From the NCBI GenBank assembly GCA_013396995.1, contig VWZP01005240.1:1365816-1429815 (forward strand): a DNA stretch of 64,000 bases, written 5' to 3'. Below, in pieces: positions 26,681 to 40,000 of this stretch (positions are counted from its first letter, which is position 1; each line of letters starts with the position of its first letter). The translations under genes and the position numbers were made by a program. The notes under the pieces were generated by a model, which searched no databases, had not been told where the DNA came from, and was given only the letters and a program-made list of their open reading frames with translations. Origin of the DNA: Dicaeum eximium (taxonomy: Eukaryota > Chordata > Aves > Passeriformes > Dicaeidae).

Positions 26681-29600
26681 GAAGCAGGTTGAGAAAACTC
26701 TAAATCACCCCGAACAATGCAGCTGTCAAAATGCCTCACAAATCAACTACCTCTATAGCTCTATAAAAGCCTTTTTGACAGTGATAGTTGAAAGGTACAA
26801 CATGTTTTGATTCTGCTTAAAGTATTTATCTGGCAGTACAGACTCTAGACTACATATATACATTTTCTCCTAGCAACTGCTTACTTTGAAATGTACAAAC
26901 AATGCCCAGAGCGAGGACGAGAATATAACGTGAAGATTCAGAATATTCAATATTTAAATTTATATACTAAACTTACTTGGAAGCTACTACACTAACATCT
27001 TTAAATCATCTAATGATGGGTGCATTAAAAAAAATAAATATTTTATTTTCTATTGCTGTACATGCTCAAAAGTACGCCTGGTTGAAATACAACAGCGCTA
27101 TATCAAAGTACAGTCACAGGATCTTTAGTCATTCCCCAGCTGTTATGAATTCTAACAGCCTCATTTGCAGCCACAAGGATTCCCAAAAGCAGCTCCAAAT
27201 GCTACTGCTGCAACAGTAACCACAGACTTCATGCAGAAAAGCATCAGATTCATTTTTCATGGTGAAGTCTTCAAGAGAATCTGAAAGCATTTATTTGATT
27301 ATTTGTAAGGCATCTAAGCACAAAGAAATATTCCTTTTTCGTTTATTTGTAGTTGTTTCCTTAGTGCCCTGTTAAATCTTGTTTATTGATAGGTTTCCAA
27401 CTTAAATATGTAACATGTTACTTAAAAGTATCTTAATTTTACTTTTTTCCTTTCTTATGTAGAAAAGATTTGCTTCAGTTAAATCAAAACCAAAAATTTA
27501 CAAATAAATTTGTAAATTTACAAGAATTTACATCAGCACGGGGGTTTTTTATTTGTTTTGTTTGGGTTTTTTACCCTAATCTAGTAAGTTTTACAACTTG
27601 ATATCTAGACTGTTTTTACTTGCTGTAAAAATCTGGCTCCCTTCACTGTTCCCATTCCTTCATTTTCCTTGCAGCCGTTCCTGCGCGTGCACCACAGACT
27701 GTGACACCCACATGCTCCCAGCTCCAGCTCAGGAGCAGCCACCACCCTGGCAGGCTCAAACCAAGGGGAAATGCCACAACAGACCCTGCCCTGCCTGGCA
27801 AAAGTCAGCCAATCTTTCAACTCTTCTTATTTTTGATTCCCCTTAAAATTTATGAAGTCACACATTTAAGAAATTGTTATTGCAACACTGGCAATCATGG
27901 TGTAAGCAAAAGGAGCGTCAGGAAATTTTAAGTGGCGATGCTAACCCTGAAATGCAAACACTAAGCTTCCAAATATCAAATACACACACAAAGGCTTTTA
28001 AGCACTTGGGTAGTCACACTGAAAACAAAATTATGGCTTTAAATTTAGGTATGGGGTAAGTATCTGCAGGAGTACAGAGCTGCATAGAGTAAGATACATG
28101 CCATCTGTATAGTAAGAGTGAAAATATAAAACTTACCTACTAGTAGGCAAAACTACTGATTTATGTATCTAAATGTTGTGATTTTTGATCAATCCCATCT
28201 CTGAAACTTGTTTCAGGTAATAGATTTAGTAAGTGGCACAACCAATGTCAGCTCAGTTAACACCAAAAGTGTTTAACTTCAACCAGGTGGGATTGCCAAA
28301 CTCTTGTTGCAAGAGACAGGTGTCACAGGCAACAGGACAACATCAACTTCCTTGCACCATCTGTCACACAGCCCAAGTCACAGCACCAAAGGAAACCACA
28401 AACTCTTGAAGTAAGCCAAGACTGTGGAAACCCACAGCCTGGGGTATTTAAATGATGGGAAATTGGCATTTCACTGATAAGGATCATGCTACAAATATAC
28501 TAGCAAGAAACTCCAGATGTACTTCAACTGCATGCTTCTCCACATTAGTAAAAAAGTAATAAAACTACTGTACTTTCTGGGAGGATTTGGCTTCATAACA
28601 GATCAACAATATTCAGATGTCTGTTTAGAGCACATGTATGCTCATGCAGCTACATATATTTATATGTATTATATAATTAGATCAATCCATCAAAATGTGT
28701 ACTCCAAATTAACAGCCACTCAATTTCCTTTTTTTTATGCATACACTGATCTCAACACTTAGCTGAACTATTTTGATCACTAATTCTAAAATTTTACTTC
28801 TGGTTTCTCTCCTTCTGTCGTTGCCTACTACACAGGTTTACATTTTGATTTAAATGTATGCAAAGAAAAAAGAAAAAACATAGACCACACAGTATCCTCT
28901 CCTGAGCACAGGTGACCTCCCTGAGCTGACACAGGAAAACATCCTTCTGTTGTCACAAACTGCTTGCATCACACCATACCCTGAATAACAAATTCTGAAG
29001 TGAAATTGAAATTTAAAGACAGAATAGTGTACACATTAGGCAATTTATAAAATATATGAGAAAATAAAACTTTATTATGATTTTTATCCTTTACAGAAAG
29101 CCTTAATGTGTACAGGGGGATTTGCACAATCCTGCCTTTCAAATACACGCTAATGTCAGCTCAAGAAAAGCAGACTCTGTAAGGCAGAGGTTTATTTTGG
29201 AAACTACTTTGAAGAATATTTTCCTATTATTTCAGAGGAACTAAATCTTTATAGAATTGTAAGTTTAAGAGCAGGACATTTAGAACTTGCAGCTTCCTGA
29301 TCAATATTTGCAATTATCAGCGTGTTCAGCAAGTTGGGTGTGGCAAAATCCTGAACATTAGCTGTTCTGTTACCTTAACCAGTTCCCAAAGATGAGGGAG
29401 GAAGAAGAAAAAAACCAAACCCAAACACTTTGCGCTTTTTTTTTCTGCTAGTCTCAGAAATTAAAATACACCTGAGGTAATGGAATTAAAATATCAGCAT
29501 GACACTTTTGAACATAATGGCTAAGCCTGCAATAGATGGATCTTACCTGACAGCTCTGTCTCCCTGAGTGTTTTCTATCTTGCTGTCTTTTAATTACTGA

Positions 29601-32600
29601 AGAAATTAAAAAGTCTACTGTTAGAAATTTTTACAACCCCCACAAATTCTTCCAAAGTGTGATAATCTTGTTATCACCAGTAAAATCTGAAGAGTCACTT
29701 TCAATCATCTTTCTAAAACCCACAATCTTCTCTCAATCTACACCCTGTTCTTTCCCAGATAATGTCATGCCCTCAGTTTAATTTTAAACAGCAAAGCTGC
29801 TGTAGAGCTCTTCACTGTTATATATAAATACATAGTCAGATTAAATAATCCATAAAAATGAACAAATAAGCAGTCAAAATGCCAGTTTCAGCATAAAATT
29901 TTTTAACATGGTCCCTCATTATTTTTACACTTTTTCTTTATTCTTTTTAATAAAATTCAACATTAGTCTATATACAGAGGACTCCTGCTGGGATCTGAAA
30001 TATCACACACTTTGAATTAACTCAAACCATTTACTACATTAAACTCCTAAAATCCCTTTTTGCTGAGATCAATGAAACACGCTCTAAATGTAAATATAAA
30101 ACCAATTCTTGTTTAATGTTCTTCAGACATTGATTTACTTTTTTATTTTGTACAGCTATTCAATTTTCAGTATCTTCAATTTCATGCAGCTATTTTCAAA
30201 AATGTTGAGTGTTAGAAGAAATGTTACAGGGCTCAAGGATTACTAGTTTGTTGACCTCTCAGTCAAACATCTTCCTCTAACAGGACTGACTGAAAGAATC
30301 TGTTGAGTTGTCTCTGCAGCAAAAACTACCCATTTCTCCTGTAAAACTTTTTCCAGGACTTGAGAAAATTATTTTTAGAAGATATAATCACTTCTCTCTT
30401 TGTAAAACTGGACAGCATTTAAATTCTCTAATATCTCAAAAAATATTTCTCTACAAAATCTGCAAAAGTCTTCTGGCTACTTGTGACCCCTCTCCTGTGG
30501 TTTTATATTTTAGTGAATTTGCTTATGGCTGACTGCACTGTGTGCCATCTGCTAGACAGCTGGAAAAATCTCCATTTTATTAAGAGGTGCCGTGCCCTGC
30601 TCCTGGCCAAGTAGCTGTACAGCTTCATCTAGGATTTCATCATTTAGGACAACAACTGAAAAGTTTTTGCCAGCAGTCTCAGGTTTCTTTTCCATCAATT
30701 CCATTAGTATTAGTCCATCTCCACTTCAGAAACTTTGCAGTGTCTTTAAAGCCAGATGCTATTGCCAATACCACACGATGTTTTCCGGATCCACAACTCA
30801 GAAAGACTCCTCTGCCTTTTGTGCCCACCAGTTATCTTTTATAACATAAAACTTTGCTTGTCATTCTTGCTTAGCTGCCTGGTTAGAAGCTTTCTTATGT
30901 GCTTCTTTTTTTTTTTTTTAATCTTCTACTGAGTTTTGTGCAGCATATTCAAGGACACTAGCAGAAAATTAACTGACCTGTATCTTTTAATCAAACAGTC
31001 CTGAAGTTTGTGTCAATTAAGCTTTTCATTTTCACTAAGACCCTATGTAATTGCAGGCCTGAATTTTTTTTCCTCATTGATTCAACATTCCCTGTCTGGC
31101 TTAGCAGATCAATGATAACAGCATCAGGCCCAAATCCAGTTGTTTCATGATGTCTGTTGTCTTAAGAAATTCAGTTCTGTCTATTAACGAGTCTGATGTG
31201 AGTCTACACTTGCTGCTAGTGCACAGAGATCTCTGACACCACTCCAGATGTGTGTCAGTCCAGCCATTTGCACATCACATGGATCATGTGGCATTACAGC
31301 TGCCCAGCTACTGAGTGATGTTGTATGGAACCACGAGAAGCAGTTCTGCATCCATGGCCCCATTCTACACCATTTTGTATTCCATGTTAGTGCATGGGAA
31401 CATAATTGGAGCTGCAAGGCTTCATCTAAACCCTTCAGATGACATTCTGGCTGCCTGAAGCTTTTCCCCAGGCTTGAAAAGCCATGAACCACGTGTGCTG
31501 TAAATGTGTTCCCTGTATGAGAAGTGTGCAGTTTTGTAACAGTGCAGCACTTCTGCTGCAATCCAACAGGAACTCTTCTCTGGCATCACAGGCAACGTCC
31601 TTGTGAGCACACATGACAAACAGTGACAATACAGTGACCAGCCCTGCCTGTCTTGTGAACACCTGTGTGACCACACACATGCCTGACTACCAAGCTAACC
31701 ACTTTAGCCAGTGGTTTTTTCTTTTTTAGTAAGTCCAGTTACATATAGATATTATTTATCTTCTCAATTAGTCAGTAGAAAACGATGGTATCCAGACTTT
31801 TCCAAGTTTGCCTGATAGCTATAAGTGAACCTCGCTTGCTTCAGTGTTGTAGCAATGATTATCAGGAATGCAAAGTCTTGACATACTAGCATTCAAAGAC
31901 TTCTCTGTTTAATGCAGAAAACATCAGACCTCACAGAGGGTTTGAAAAGGCTCTTTGAAGGTGCCATGGCTGCTGTGCAAATAACAGTAACATAAGAAGT
32001 TAGAAGAAAACTTTTGGAGATTAAATATTTGTGGCTAGTGAAGAAAGCAGAGAACAATTGTAGCATTCCCAGAAATGCTCTCAAAAACATGAAAAAACTG
32101 GTTGGCAAGCAAAAGTTCAATAAGCAGCTAAGAAAATGTATTCAAAAAGGAAAACAAACCTGGAAATTTGGGAAATAGGGATTTTGTCTCTAGAAGGCAA
32201 CTGAGCTTAACAAAGGCGAGTTTGCTAGCACTTCCAACATCATAAGAAAAGATTCAAATTGAATGTTATAGATTGGTTGTTACAGAAACAGAATGCATGG
32301 TTTAAGAGAAGCAGTAATGTCAAGGAGACCAGTGAGTCTCAATGAAATGAAAGGACAGAAGTTGATTAAACTCAGCTAAGAAGGTTTCAGCAAAGGAAAG
32401 GCAGAACAAGCTCTCTTTTTAAAATCTGGCAGAGAAATATGACTCCATATGAAAGGATACACTCTTCTCTACAAGCCTAGGAAGCTAGATGGAAGAACTA
32501 AAATGCCTGCTGCTGAAGCATTATTTACACAATAGTCTTACTGAAAACTTGGTGTAAAAAACACCATCAGCAGAATAATGAAAGGTAGAAAAAGACTGAA

Positions 32601-33267
32601 AGCCATACTGTTCACCAGGGACTGAAGAAAGGTCTGCATTAACAGTCTAAGAGAATTAACAAATAGCATAAAGTGGCTGAGCCAAAATGAGCCAAAAAAA
32701 AAGAGACTGAACAGCAAAGCCTCATAAAAATAAATTACTTAGAGGACTGGTTATCATGCAGATATAAGGAAGGCTGTCAAAGAAGAAAATACAGTAGGTT
32801 AAGGGATACTTTAGTGACTTCCAGATGGACTTGCTAAGCATCACAACAGCAGATGGAAGCTGAGACCACAGTCTGTGTCTCATGCACTGCTGAAAAACAA
32901 AACAAACAAGTACACAGACAGAGAAAACCCATCCATACAAAGAAAGAGAAAACAATCTTGAGATCAGTCTGATGTCAAGAAATGGAAACAACCTGGTCCA
33001 CAAAATATTGCAATTGAGAAGCTTCTTTATAACAATGACAAATCTTGTTAAACAAACAAATGAAACAGAAAACCTAAACACTAAAATTGAAAGGGGGAGC
33101 TATAAGCTTACAGACTAAAATCTTTGTAGGTAGCCTGAAAACACTATAAAACTCAGAGGTACAGGGCAAAAGCTAATCAGTTCCCCTAAACAACTTGAGA
33201 AAGGTCAAAATACAACCAGAATACCTCAACATCCAAGTAAGGAAGCTTCTAAAAATTATCTTCTGTA

Positions 33268-33305
33268 GAAGAAAAGAAAAAAAAAACAAAAAACAAAAAA
33301 CAACA
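33268..33305. repeat. A-rich CAAAAAA low-complexity tract
   Basis: Runs of A separated by single G or C, forming AAAAAAC units at the right end. Confidence 0.9.
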
Positions 33306-33340
33306 CACCAACCTTAAAGGGGATAATAAAAAAAGGATTT

Positions 33341-33373
33341 AATATAAAGACTCAATTAATATAAAGACTCATT
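33341..33373. repeat. 17-bp tandem duplication
   Basis: AATATAAAGACTCAATT is followed directly by a second copy lacking one A. It is a small local duplication. Confidence 0.9.
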
Positions 33374-33556
33374 AATGCAGGCCAAGAAAAGAATTTGACT
33401 GAGAAATTATTGTTAAGAGTATTTTTAAGAGCACATTCTTTTTGAAACATAATCAGGAGTTGGCAGCCTGCTAAAGAACTTCCAAACAAACAGATTATGT
33501 AGGTATTAAAAAGAAACAACTGGAGAAGAACAGACTGTAGCAGAAAGGGTTTGGAT

Positions 33557-33577
33557 TGTTTTGTTTTGTTTTGTTTA
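33557..33577. repeat. (TTTTG)n short tandem repeat
   Basis: About four TTTTG units. Confidence 0.9.
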
Positions 33578-33959
33578 TCTGTGTCCATTGTGGGATAATT
33601 CTCACTCAAAAATAATCTATGCAGGGGGAATAAATCAGAAAGTCTCTCTCAAATTGGAGCATTAGTGCATTCCATAGTGCAATCCAAGGCATTACAGACA
33701 AAAGCAGAAATATGAAATGTAAAAAAAAATCACCACAAGCAGTCAGGATTCACCAGAAAGGGCCAATAAGACTCAAAGAAGAAAGAGCTAAAACTTTAGT
33801 AGCATGTAACCTGCACCCAAGAGTTCCACAGTATCCAAAGACAGGCATGTGATGTAATGCCAGTCTCTCTTGGGATCCCTCTCAAAGACTAAGGGAAGTA
33901 CCAGCACATCTGGCATCTACCCCAGGAAAAATTGGTACAAACAAAGGTACCAAAGTCCT

Positions 33960-34440
33960 CAGGAATCCTAGGGTATATGTTCAAAATATCCATAAACAGT
34001 TTGGAAAAGGGCTGAACATCAATCCAGCAAAGATGAGGGTCAGCTATGAAGAAACACAAAGGATCTCATAAGAGTCACTACGGAGCAAGAAAATGGCAGA
34101 TGAATTTCAGCAGAGGTGTGTGTGCAGAGATGCACCTCGAACAGAGCAATCCTAACTTCATACACAAGACAACAAGCTCTTGTCTGGCTAATAATACTTA
34201 GAGATATTTGGTGTTTATCATAGCTAGACCCATGAAAACATCACTTAGGTGCTCACCAGCAGTCAAAAAAACAATCCAAAATGCAGAACATTAGAATAAA
34301 GAAGAGAGAACATCACAATGCCACATCAATGCATGATGAACACCTTAATTCTGGTTCAATCACCACTTCCAAATGAATGAAAAGGAAGGAAAGATATTTT
34401 TCAAGAATAGTCAAAGCTCCAATACAGTGACTAGATTCTG
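33960..34440 (+). mobile_element. Ancient CR1-type LINE ORF2 fragment
   Basis: A decayed stretch follows the order of the old CR1 reverse-transcriptase C-terminal region. It runs: CAGTTTGGAAAAGGGCTGAA; a GAAGAAACACAAAGGATCTC segment; AAAATGGCAGATGAATTTCA; CTCACCAGCAGTCAAAAAAA; then the region corresponding to the YC.Q.W.PH block and its basic continuation. Many substitutions and indels; no open frame. Old age is inferred from divergence. Confidence 0.7.
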
Positions 34441-36702
34441 AAGGAGTAACACTTGGTGTTAAGGTTTCTCTTCTCTGCATGGAGTGAGCACACCTGTCCT
34501 TTAATCCAGCTCTTTTGATGCTTAAAGGTAGGGTCCATCTCAGGCCAACAGGAACAACCTCCACTGGAGCTACCTCCATGCAAAGGTGTAGCCAGAACCC
34601 CGTGAGCTCCTGACTGTTCCTACTGTATCATATACCATGGAATAGAGAACAGACACCTATCCCTGCCAAAAACATAATTAGTAGAACCAGGATGTGTAGG
34701 CCTGTATATTTTACATTCAAAAATATACCCTGTGCAAACACCTTGTACTCAACCTGAACAGTGAGTAGTTTTTTATACATCCTCATTTGCCATAGCAGTT
34801 TTCTCTCTCTCTTGGTTTATTTTCAATTGATTTGTGTCCTCTTCTCTGGTTGACCACATATCAGATAAAATCTGTCAGTGCATACAACTATGTATTTAAT
34901 AAGCTGGGGTTCAGAGGGCCCAGGAACAGGCTCTGGGAATATGAGCAGGACTGCCATGCCTCTGGGTCATCCAGCAGCATCTCAACCCTCTCTTAGGTGG
35001 CAATTATCAAAAGCTTTACTTTAAAACATGTAACAGCATAAGAAAAATAGGATGGTCAAACCCAATTACTAGTGGCTACAGCACTCAGCTGAGTGCACTT
35101 CTTGAATTGTCCTATGCAATGGCAGTAGCTGGCAGCCACAGAAGATAAACCATGTCCCAGAGAGCAAGGACAGTTAATTACATCCTGCTCCCTGAAGTGT
35201 CCCCTTCAGAAGAGGGGCAAGCAGAAAGGTGAGCAAAAATCTGTACCTTGATGAAACTAATTATTTCAGTCTTCAGAGGTAATTAGAACCTACTCACATC
35301 ATTTATTAATTATTAATGTAAATATAGGGATCAAAATATCTTTCCCCCATATTTTATTCTTCATGCATTGTTCTACCTTCCTCTCAAAAAAATGTGGGTT
35401 AATAATTCAGGTTAGCTTGTTTTTCAGATATTCTCAAAATTCTTCCTTTTATTATAAAAACACTTTTAAAGAAACTCTCCAATAAATGCAACTGCCATTT
35501 ATACAAATAATATAGATGGAAGAGAAATTGGGTAAAACACTTAGGAAGAACATATATTTTGTAGTTACGTATATTCAAAACATGTCGTTGAAAAAGGTTC
35601 ATCAGCTAAACATTATGGATAATACAACACTTCACAAGACTCAAAGATATGTTTTTCAGATTAACTGCACTGTAACATGTATTAAAAGTGAAACTATGGC
35701 CTTTCTTGCACCCATATAGATTCATGTAAGTCTGAAATATTTGTTTAGATTTTTAGAAGTCAGAAGCACTCATTTGACTCTTTGAGCTATTTAATACTGA
35801 CAGTTACATATTTTGGCTGTCACTTTTAAATCAAAGCTAAAAGGTTGCTTTCCCTCACCATTTTCCTCCTGACATAATAACTTGAGAATCTGGCTGTAAT
35901 CAAGAAAAAGTGTCAAGATGCAACTCACTTAAAACCAAGAATGACAAAATTTGAACCAGGGAGCACACGAGCTTCAGCACATAAGGAAACTGCTCATTTT
36001 AAGGGTCTGTTTAAGGACGAAAAAGGTACACTTACACTTCTCTCTCTAATGGGTCTTTTAAAAATACATTATGCAAGAATATTCCTAAGATTTAACGAAT
36101 AGGCATAATAGGGTACCATGAAAAATAGCTTTTATATTGAAAGGCACTGCTGTCATTTTATAATTACTTTTCAAGTGTTTCCTAAGATTTTGCAATTACA
36201 TACTAAACACCGTTATTACTATCGCAACAATGTTCCTAAAGTTTACTCCCCTAAGGATACTTTCCACACTCTCATATGTCACAGTAAAACTGACTTCAAA
36301 CCCAAGATATTTATTATTTCATTTTTGACTCCATGATCAGAACCACATTCTGCAATGGCTGTTATTTCTGTTATGATAAAATTTCAAATAAATATTACTA
36401 ACATGTTAACTTACATTTAAAATAAAACTGCTGAATAACATCTCTGGAGTCAAACTTTACACTTAATCATAGGAAATAGAGCAAAACCGATTCTGCAAAT
36501 ACAGACATTTTTGTGTTAATTGAGGGTTTTTTCATAAGTACTGTTACCCTACTTCATTAATGCACAGGTAAGAAGATAATAAAAATCAAAGAAAGCAAAA
36601 CCAATATGGTAAATTGTTTTATTGTTAAACAGATGTCACATTACTCGAAGCAACTTTATAAAATCCCACCACCTAGCACGTTTAAACCTGGGGACCTTAA
36701 CG
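34441..36702. other. Intron 1 DNA, no gene recognised
   Basis: AT-rich, with short chance ORFs only (up to 88 codons). No repeat I can name. Confidence 0.6.
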
Positions 36703-37015
36703 CTTTCTACAATCAGCTGAAAGGCATAGCAAGGTGTGTCTTGGTCTCTTTCACCCAATAACAAATGATAGGAAAAGAGAAAATGGCCTCGAATTGCACC
36801 AGGGGAGGTTTAGATTGCATATTAAGAAAAATCTCTTCACCAAAAGGGTGAACAGACTACTCAGGGAACTGCTGAAGTCCCCATTCCTGGAGGTATTTAA
36901 AACACATGTAGATGTGTCACTTAGGGACATGGATTAATGTGGACCTGGCAGTGCTGGATTAATGACTGGATTTGATGACCTTAAGGGTCCTTTCCAACCT
37001 AAACAATTCTATAGG
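36703..37015 (+). mobile_element. CR1 LINE 3'-end fragment
   Basis: The C-terminal ORF2 end is readable in one frame at 36734-36937: ENGLELHQGRFRLHIKKNLF, then SPFLEVFKTHVDVSLRDMD. The diagnostic CR1 3' tail follows, with GATGACCTTAAGGGTCC and CCAACCTAAACAATTCTAT. Truncated at the 5' side. It lies opposite to ADCY2 inside intron 1. Confidence 0.94.
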
Positions 37016-40000
37016 AACAGGAGCACTAGCAAGCAGGTGCTAAGCCAACTTCAAAGAGCATCTGTTTTCCTAACACTTCTCTCAGAGGAAGAAACGTGTC
37101 CAAGTCCTCAGCCTGAAATCAGTCTTGCTGTAAAAGGAGCTGGGGGGAATCTGGTCTTCCTAGGATTTTCCTGCCAGACTGACCAAAGTACAAGCAAACT
37201 GGAGAAAGGGATATGGAAATTTTACCTGGAACTGAAGGACCACAATCCCATTTATCCAGTCAGTGAGCAGATCCACTGTGCCAGCCATAGCATTCAGGGT
37301 CTTTAAAAGGTCTCACAGCACACATTTCAGCTGTGAGGAGGCACGTGAAAAAAAGTAATTTCTAACTAATTTTGTAAACCTTACTGAGCAGCTCTGAGAA
37401 GCTATTTGGGAAACAGGTGGGCCAGAGCACCCCTCATCCCAGCTGCTCTCTGGTGTATGCAACCAGAAACCATTGCTCCTGCACTCTGGAGCACACCTTC
37501 CAGGTAAGAAAACCTTCAAAAAATAAAACCATGGATGGTGAAAGAAGAAAATGCTCAGACTAACACATCATCATTTGTGGTCCTTTCCTCTGCCTGTCCC
37601 AGACACAAGCCTGGAACAGGGTAACACCAGAAACAGCAAGGGGCTTTTCTATCATATATGCACCACTGAAAACAAGAGTTCTGTTTAGAGAAGAGATAAT
37701 GTTTCTATACAGGTTGGTGAAACAGAGAACTGGGAGACTTAAGTGTAGACACAGCCTCACACTCCTGCGTACATATGGTGCAATAGTCCCTTCAATTCTC
37801 AGCATCACCTGAATAAGGGCCAGTGTCTGAAGGCTGTTTATTCAAGATATAAAAAGAAAAGATATGGAAAAGAAAATCCATGGAGCTGCTTTGGGTTTTA
37901 GGTTTTTTCATCAGGTTTGATGCTCAAAGAAAAAAAAAAAGGGGGGGAAAGGGCAGAACTGTGCAAATTCACTTATTTTTGGATTCAGATCTCCCAAAAC
38001 AGAAGTTTAATCTTCTTAGTTGGCATCTTCTCATTATCACAGATCAATATGGCTTGAGCTTATTCAATTATTTTTGAAATATATAGAACCTACTATGGCA
38101 GCACATAATTATTTGGGATCACAGCTCCGCTGTGACTGGGGAGGTGGGCACAGAATCAAACACTACAGGTGGTCAGCTGCACTTTGCTCCCATGATGCCA
38201 GCACACCCAGCTGCTCAAGACATTTGCAGAACACATGTATCTGTGTGAAGGGTCCATCAGTTTGGAGTCATGCATGGAGCAGCCTGGAAGACTCCAATGA
38301 CCACTACTGTTATAACAAGTTTTCTTAATCACAGTGTAAACACAAGGACTGTGACCTCTGGCTAAGGTCCTTAATCTAGAAGAGCTCTTGAAGGCTCAAA
38401 GGAACATATTCACCATTTTGTAGGAGCCAACAAATGGGTTGGATATATCTGTCCACAACAAGGAACTTGAAACCAATTTATAAAAATTTAAGATAAGCAG
38501 GCAGGTATTCACAGGTCCATGGCAGATCCACTATGAAGTGGCCAGTACAGGATTTGTGAATCCACATACCTGGCTTGAGGCTGATAAAGACAGCAGACAA
38601 TCGGAACCCAATCCATCATCTGTCCTATTCCCATTGCACACCAGTAAACAACAGCTCTAGTCAGTATGTTATTTATCATGTCTGCCAGCTGCAGTAATGA
38701 TTAGCAGCTGTGGATCCACTATTTTCAGTCACAATTTGAGGCATTAAATAAGTTTTCTATTGCCAAGGTATTAATAAAACTTCAATTTATTAAGATTACA
38801 ATTAAAGGCTAAGCATTTTTCCAATATTGCCATACTCATAGTTTTATCCAATTCTTATTCAGAATTTAGGTTTTTCAATATGAAAGATGAAACAGAGGCA
38901 TGCAAAGTAAGGTTGCCACCAGCACCTCATTAACTTGATGGCTCTGTTTCTAGACTTGTTAGGGACTGGTAAATGAGACAAGCTCTTAGCAGCAATAAAA
39001 GTAACCACAGATGTGCTGTGAGTGTCATTAGTGAATGAAAGAAGTAGCAGCCCAGACTGATGTAGAACTGAGGACTGAAACCAGCCCAAACCAGCCAGGC
39101 AATTCCTGCTTCAGACAGGAAGATGCAGCAACCTTTCCTGCTGACTAAAGAGGTAATACTGCCTTTGAAAAGTCAGTCTCAGAGAACATCAGAAGGAACA
39201 TCTGGCAGGGACAGCAATATCCTAAGTCTGTATCAAGTAACCAGCAGCTATAGCTAGAAGAATATATTGCTATATGGTGTCTAGATACAAGAAAAAAAGA
39301 ATTAGAAACATGGGGTTTCCTCATGGAACATTTTAATAGGGGACTTGAAAGCAGAACTGTACAGTCAATTATAACTGGAATTGTGGAAAGAAAAAGCACT
39401 GTAAATACACTGATTTTTATTTTTAATTCCTTCTCATGTTAGTAGTAGCAGTAGTATGCAGAAACAGTTTAAGGAGAGGTAGGGAGGTAGGATACCACCT
39501 GAGCACAACAACCATAGCATCAAGCATGTAAAACAAACTCTGCTTGTCCTTCAATTAGTGAGGATTTTCTTACTTCATTATTTTTGCTGTGATTTAGCTT
39601 TCTTCTTGGGGGAATGAATATATTGGAGTTTGAAAACACTGTTAACAGATGCTTTGGCTTACTTTCATTCTGCAAGGATTCCAAGAAGCGTTTTCAGACC
39701 TTGGGTATTCTTGGATTTTGGGAAAACAGTTGGTGCTCTTAAACTAAAAAAAGCTGCAAATTACACAGGGTTGATCTCAAAAAGATATCCTAAAATTGAG
39801 AGTACAAATGGTCTTATAGTATGGCTGTATTATTCCATGCATTAGGTTATAACAGAGCATCTCAAGAATACAGATACAAAATCACATTGTCCGTGTGGTG
39901 ACCTTTTGGTGTGGATGGATGAATTTTTCAGAGGCAAACTGATGATTTGAGAACATTAGCAGAGGTACACATCATATGCTTTTAGTAAATGATGAAACAT

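Larger units (their letters stand above)
26681..33959. other. Intron 1 DNA, no gene recognised
   Basis: Mostly AT-rich. A moderately GC-rich island lies at 27660-27810. The stretch 30230-31680 has a different, pyrimidine-rich texture with several overlapping ORFs (up to 125 codons, minus, 31184-31561) that I could not assign. The purine-rich stretch 31900-33250 may be an old plus-strand LINE remnant leading into the CR1 piece at 33960, but I cannot show this. Confidence 0.5.

Noticed and set aside
31184..31561. 125-codon minus-strand ORF
   Set aside because: His/Cys/Ser-rich translation without motif periodicity; not a zinc-finger pattern on inspection.
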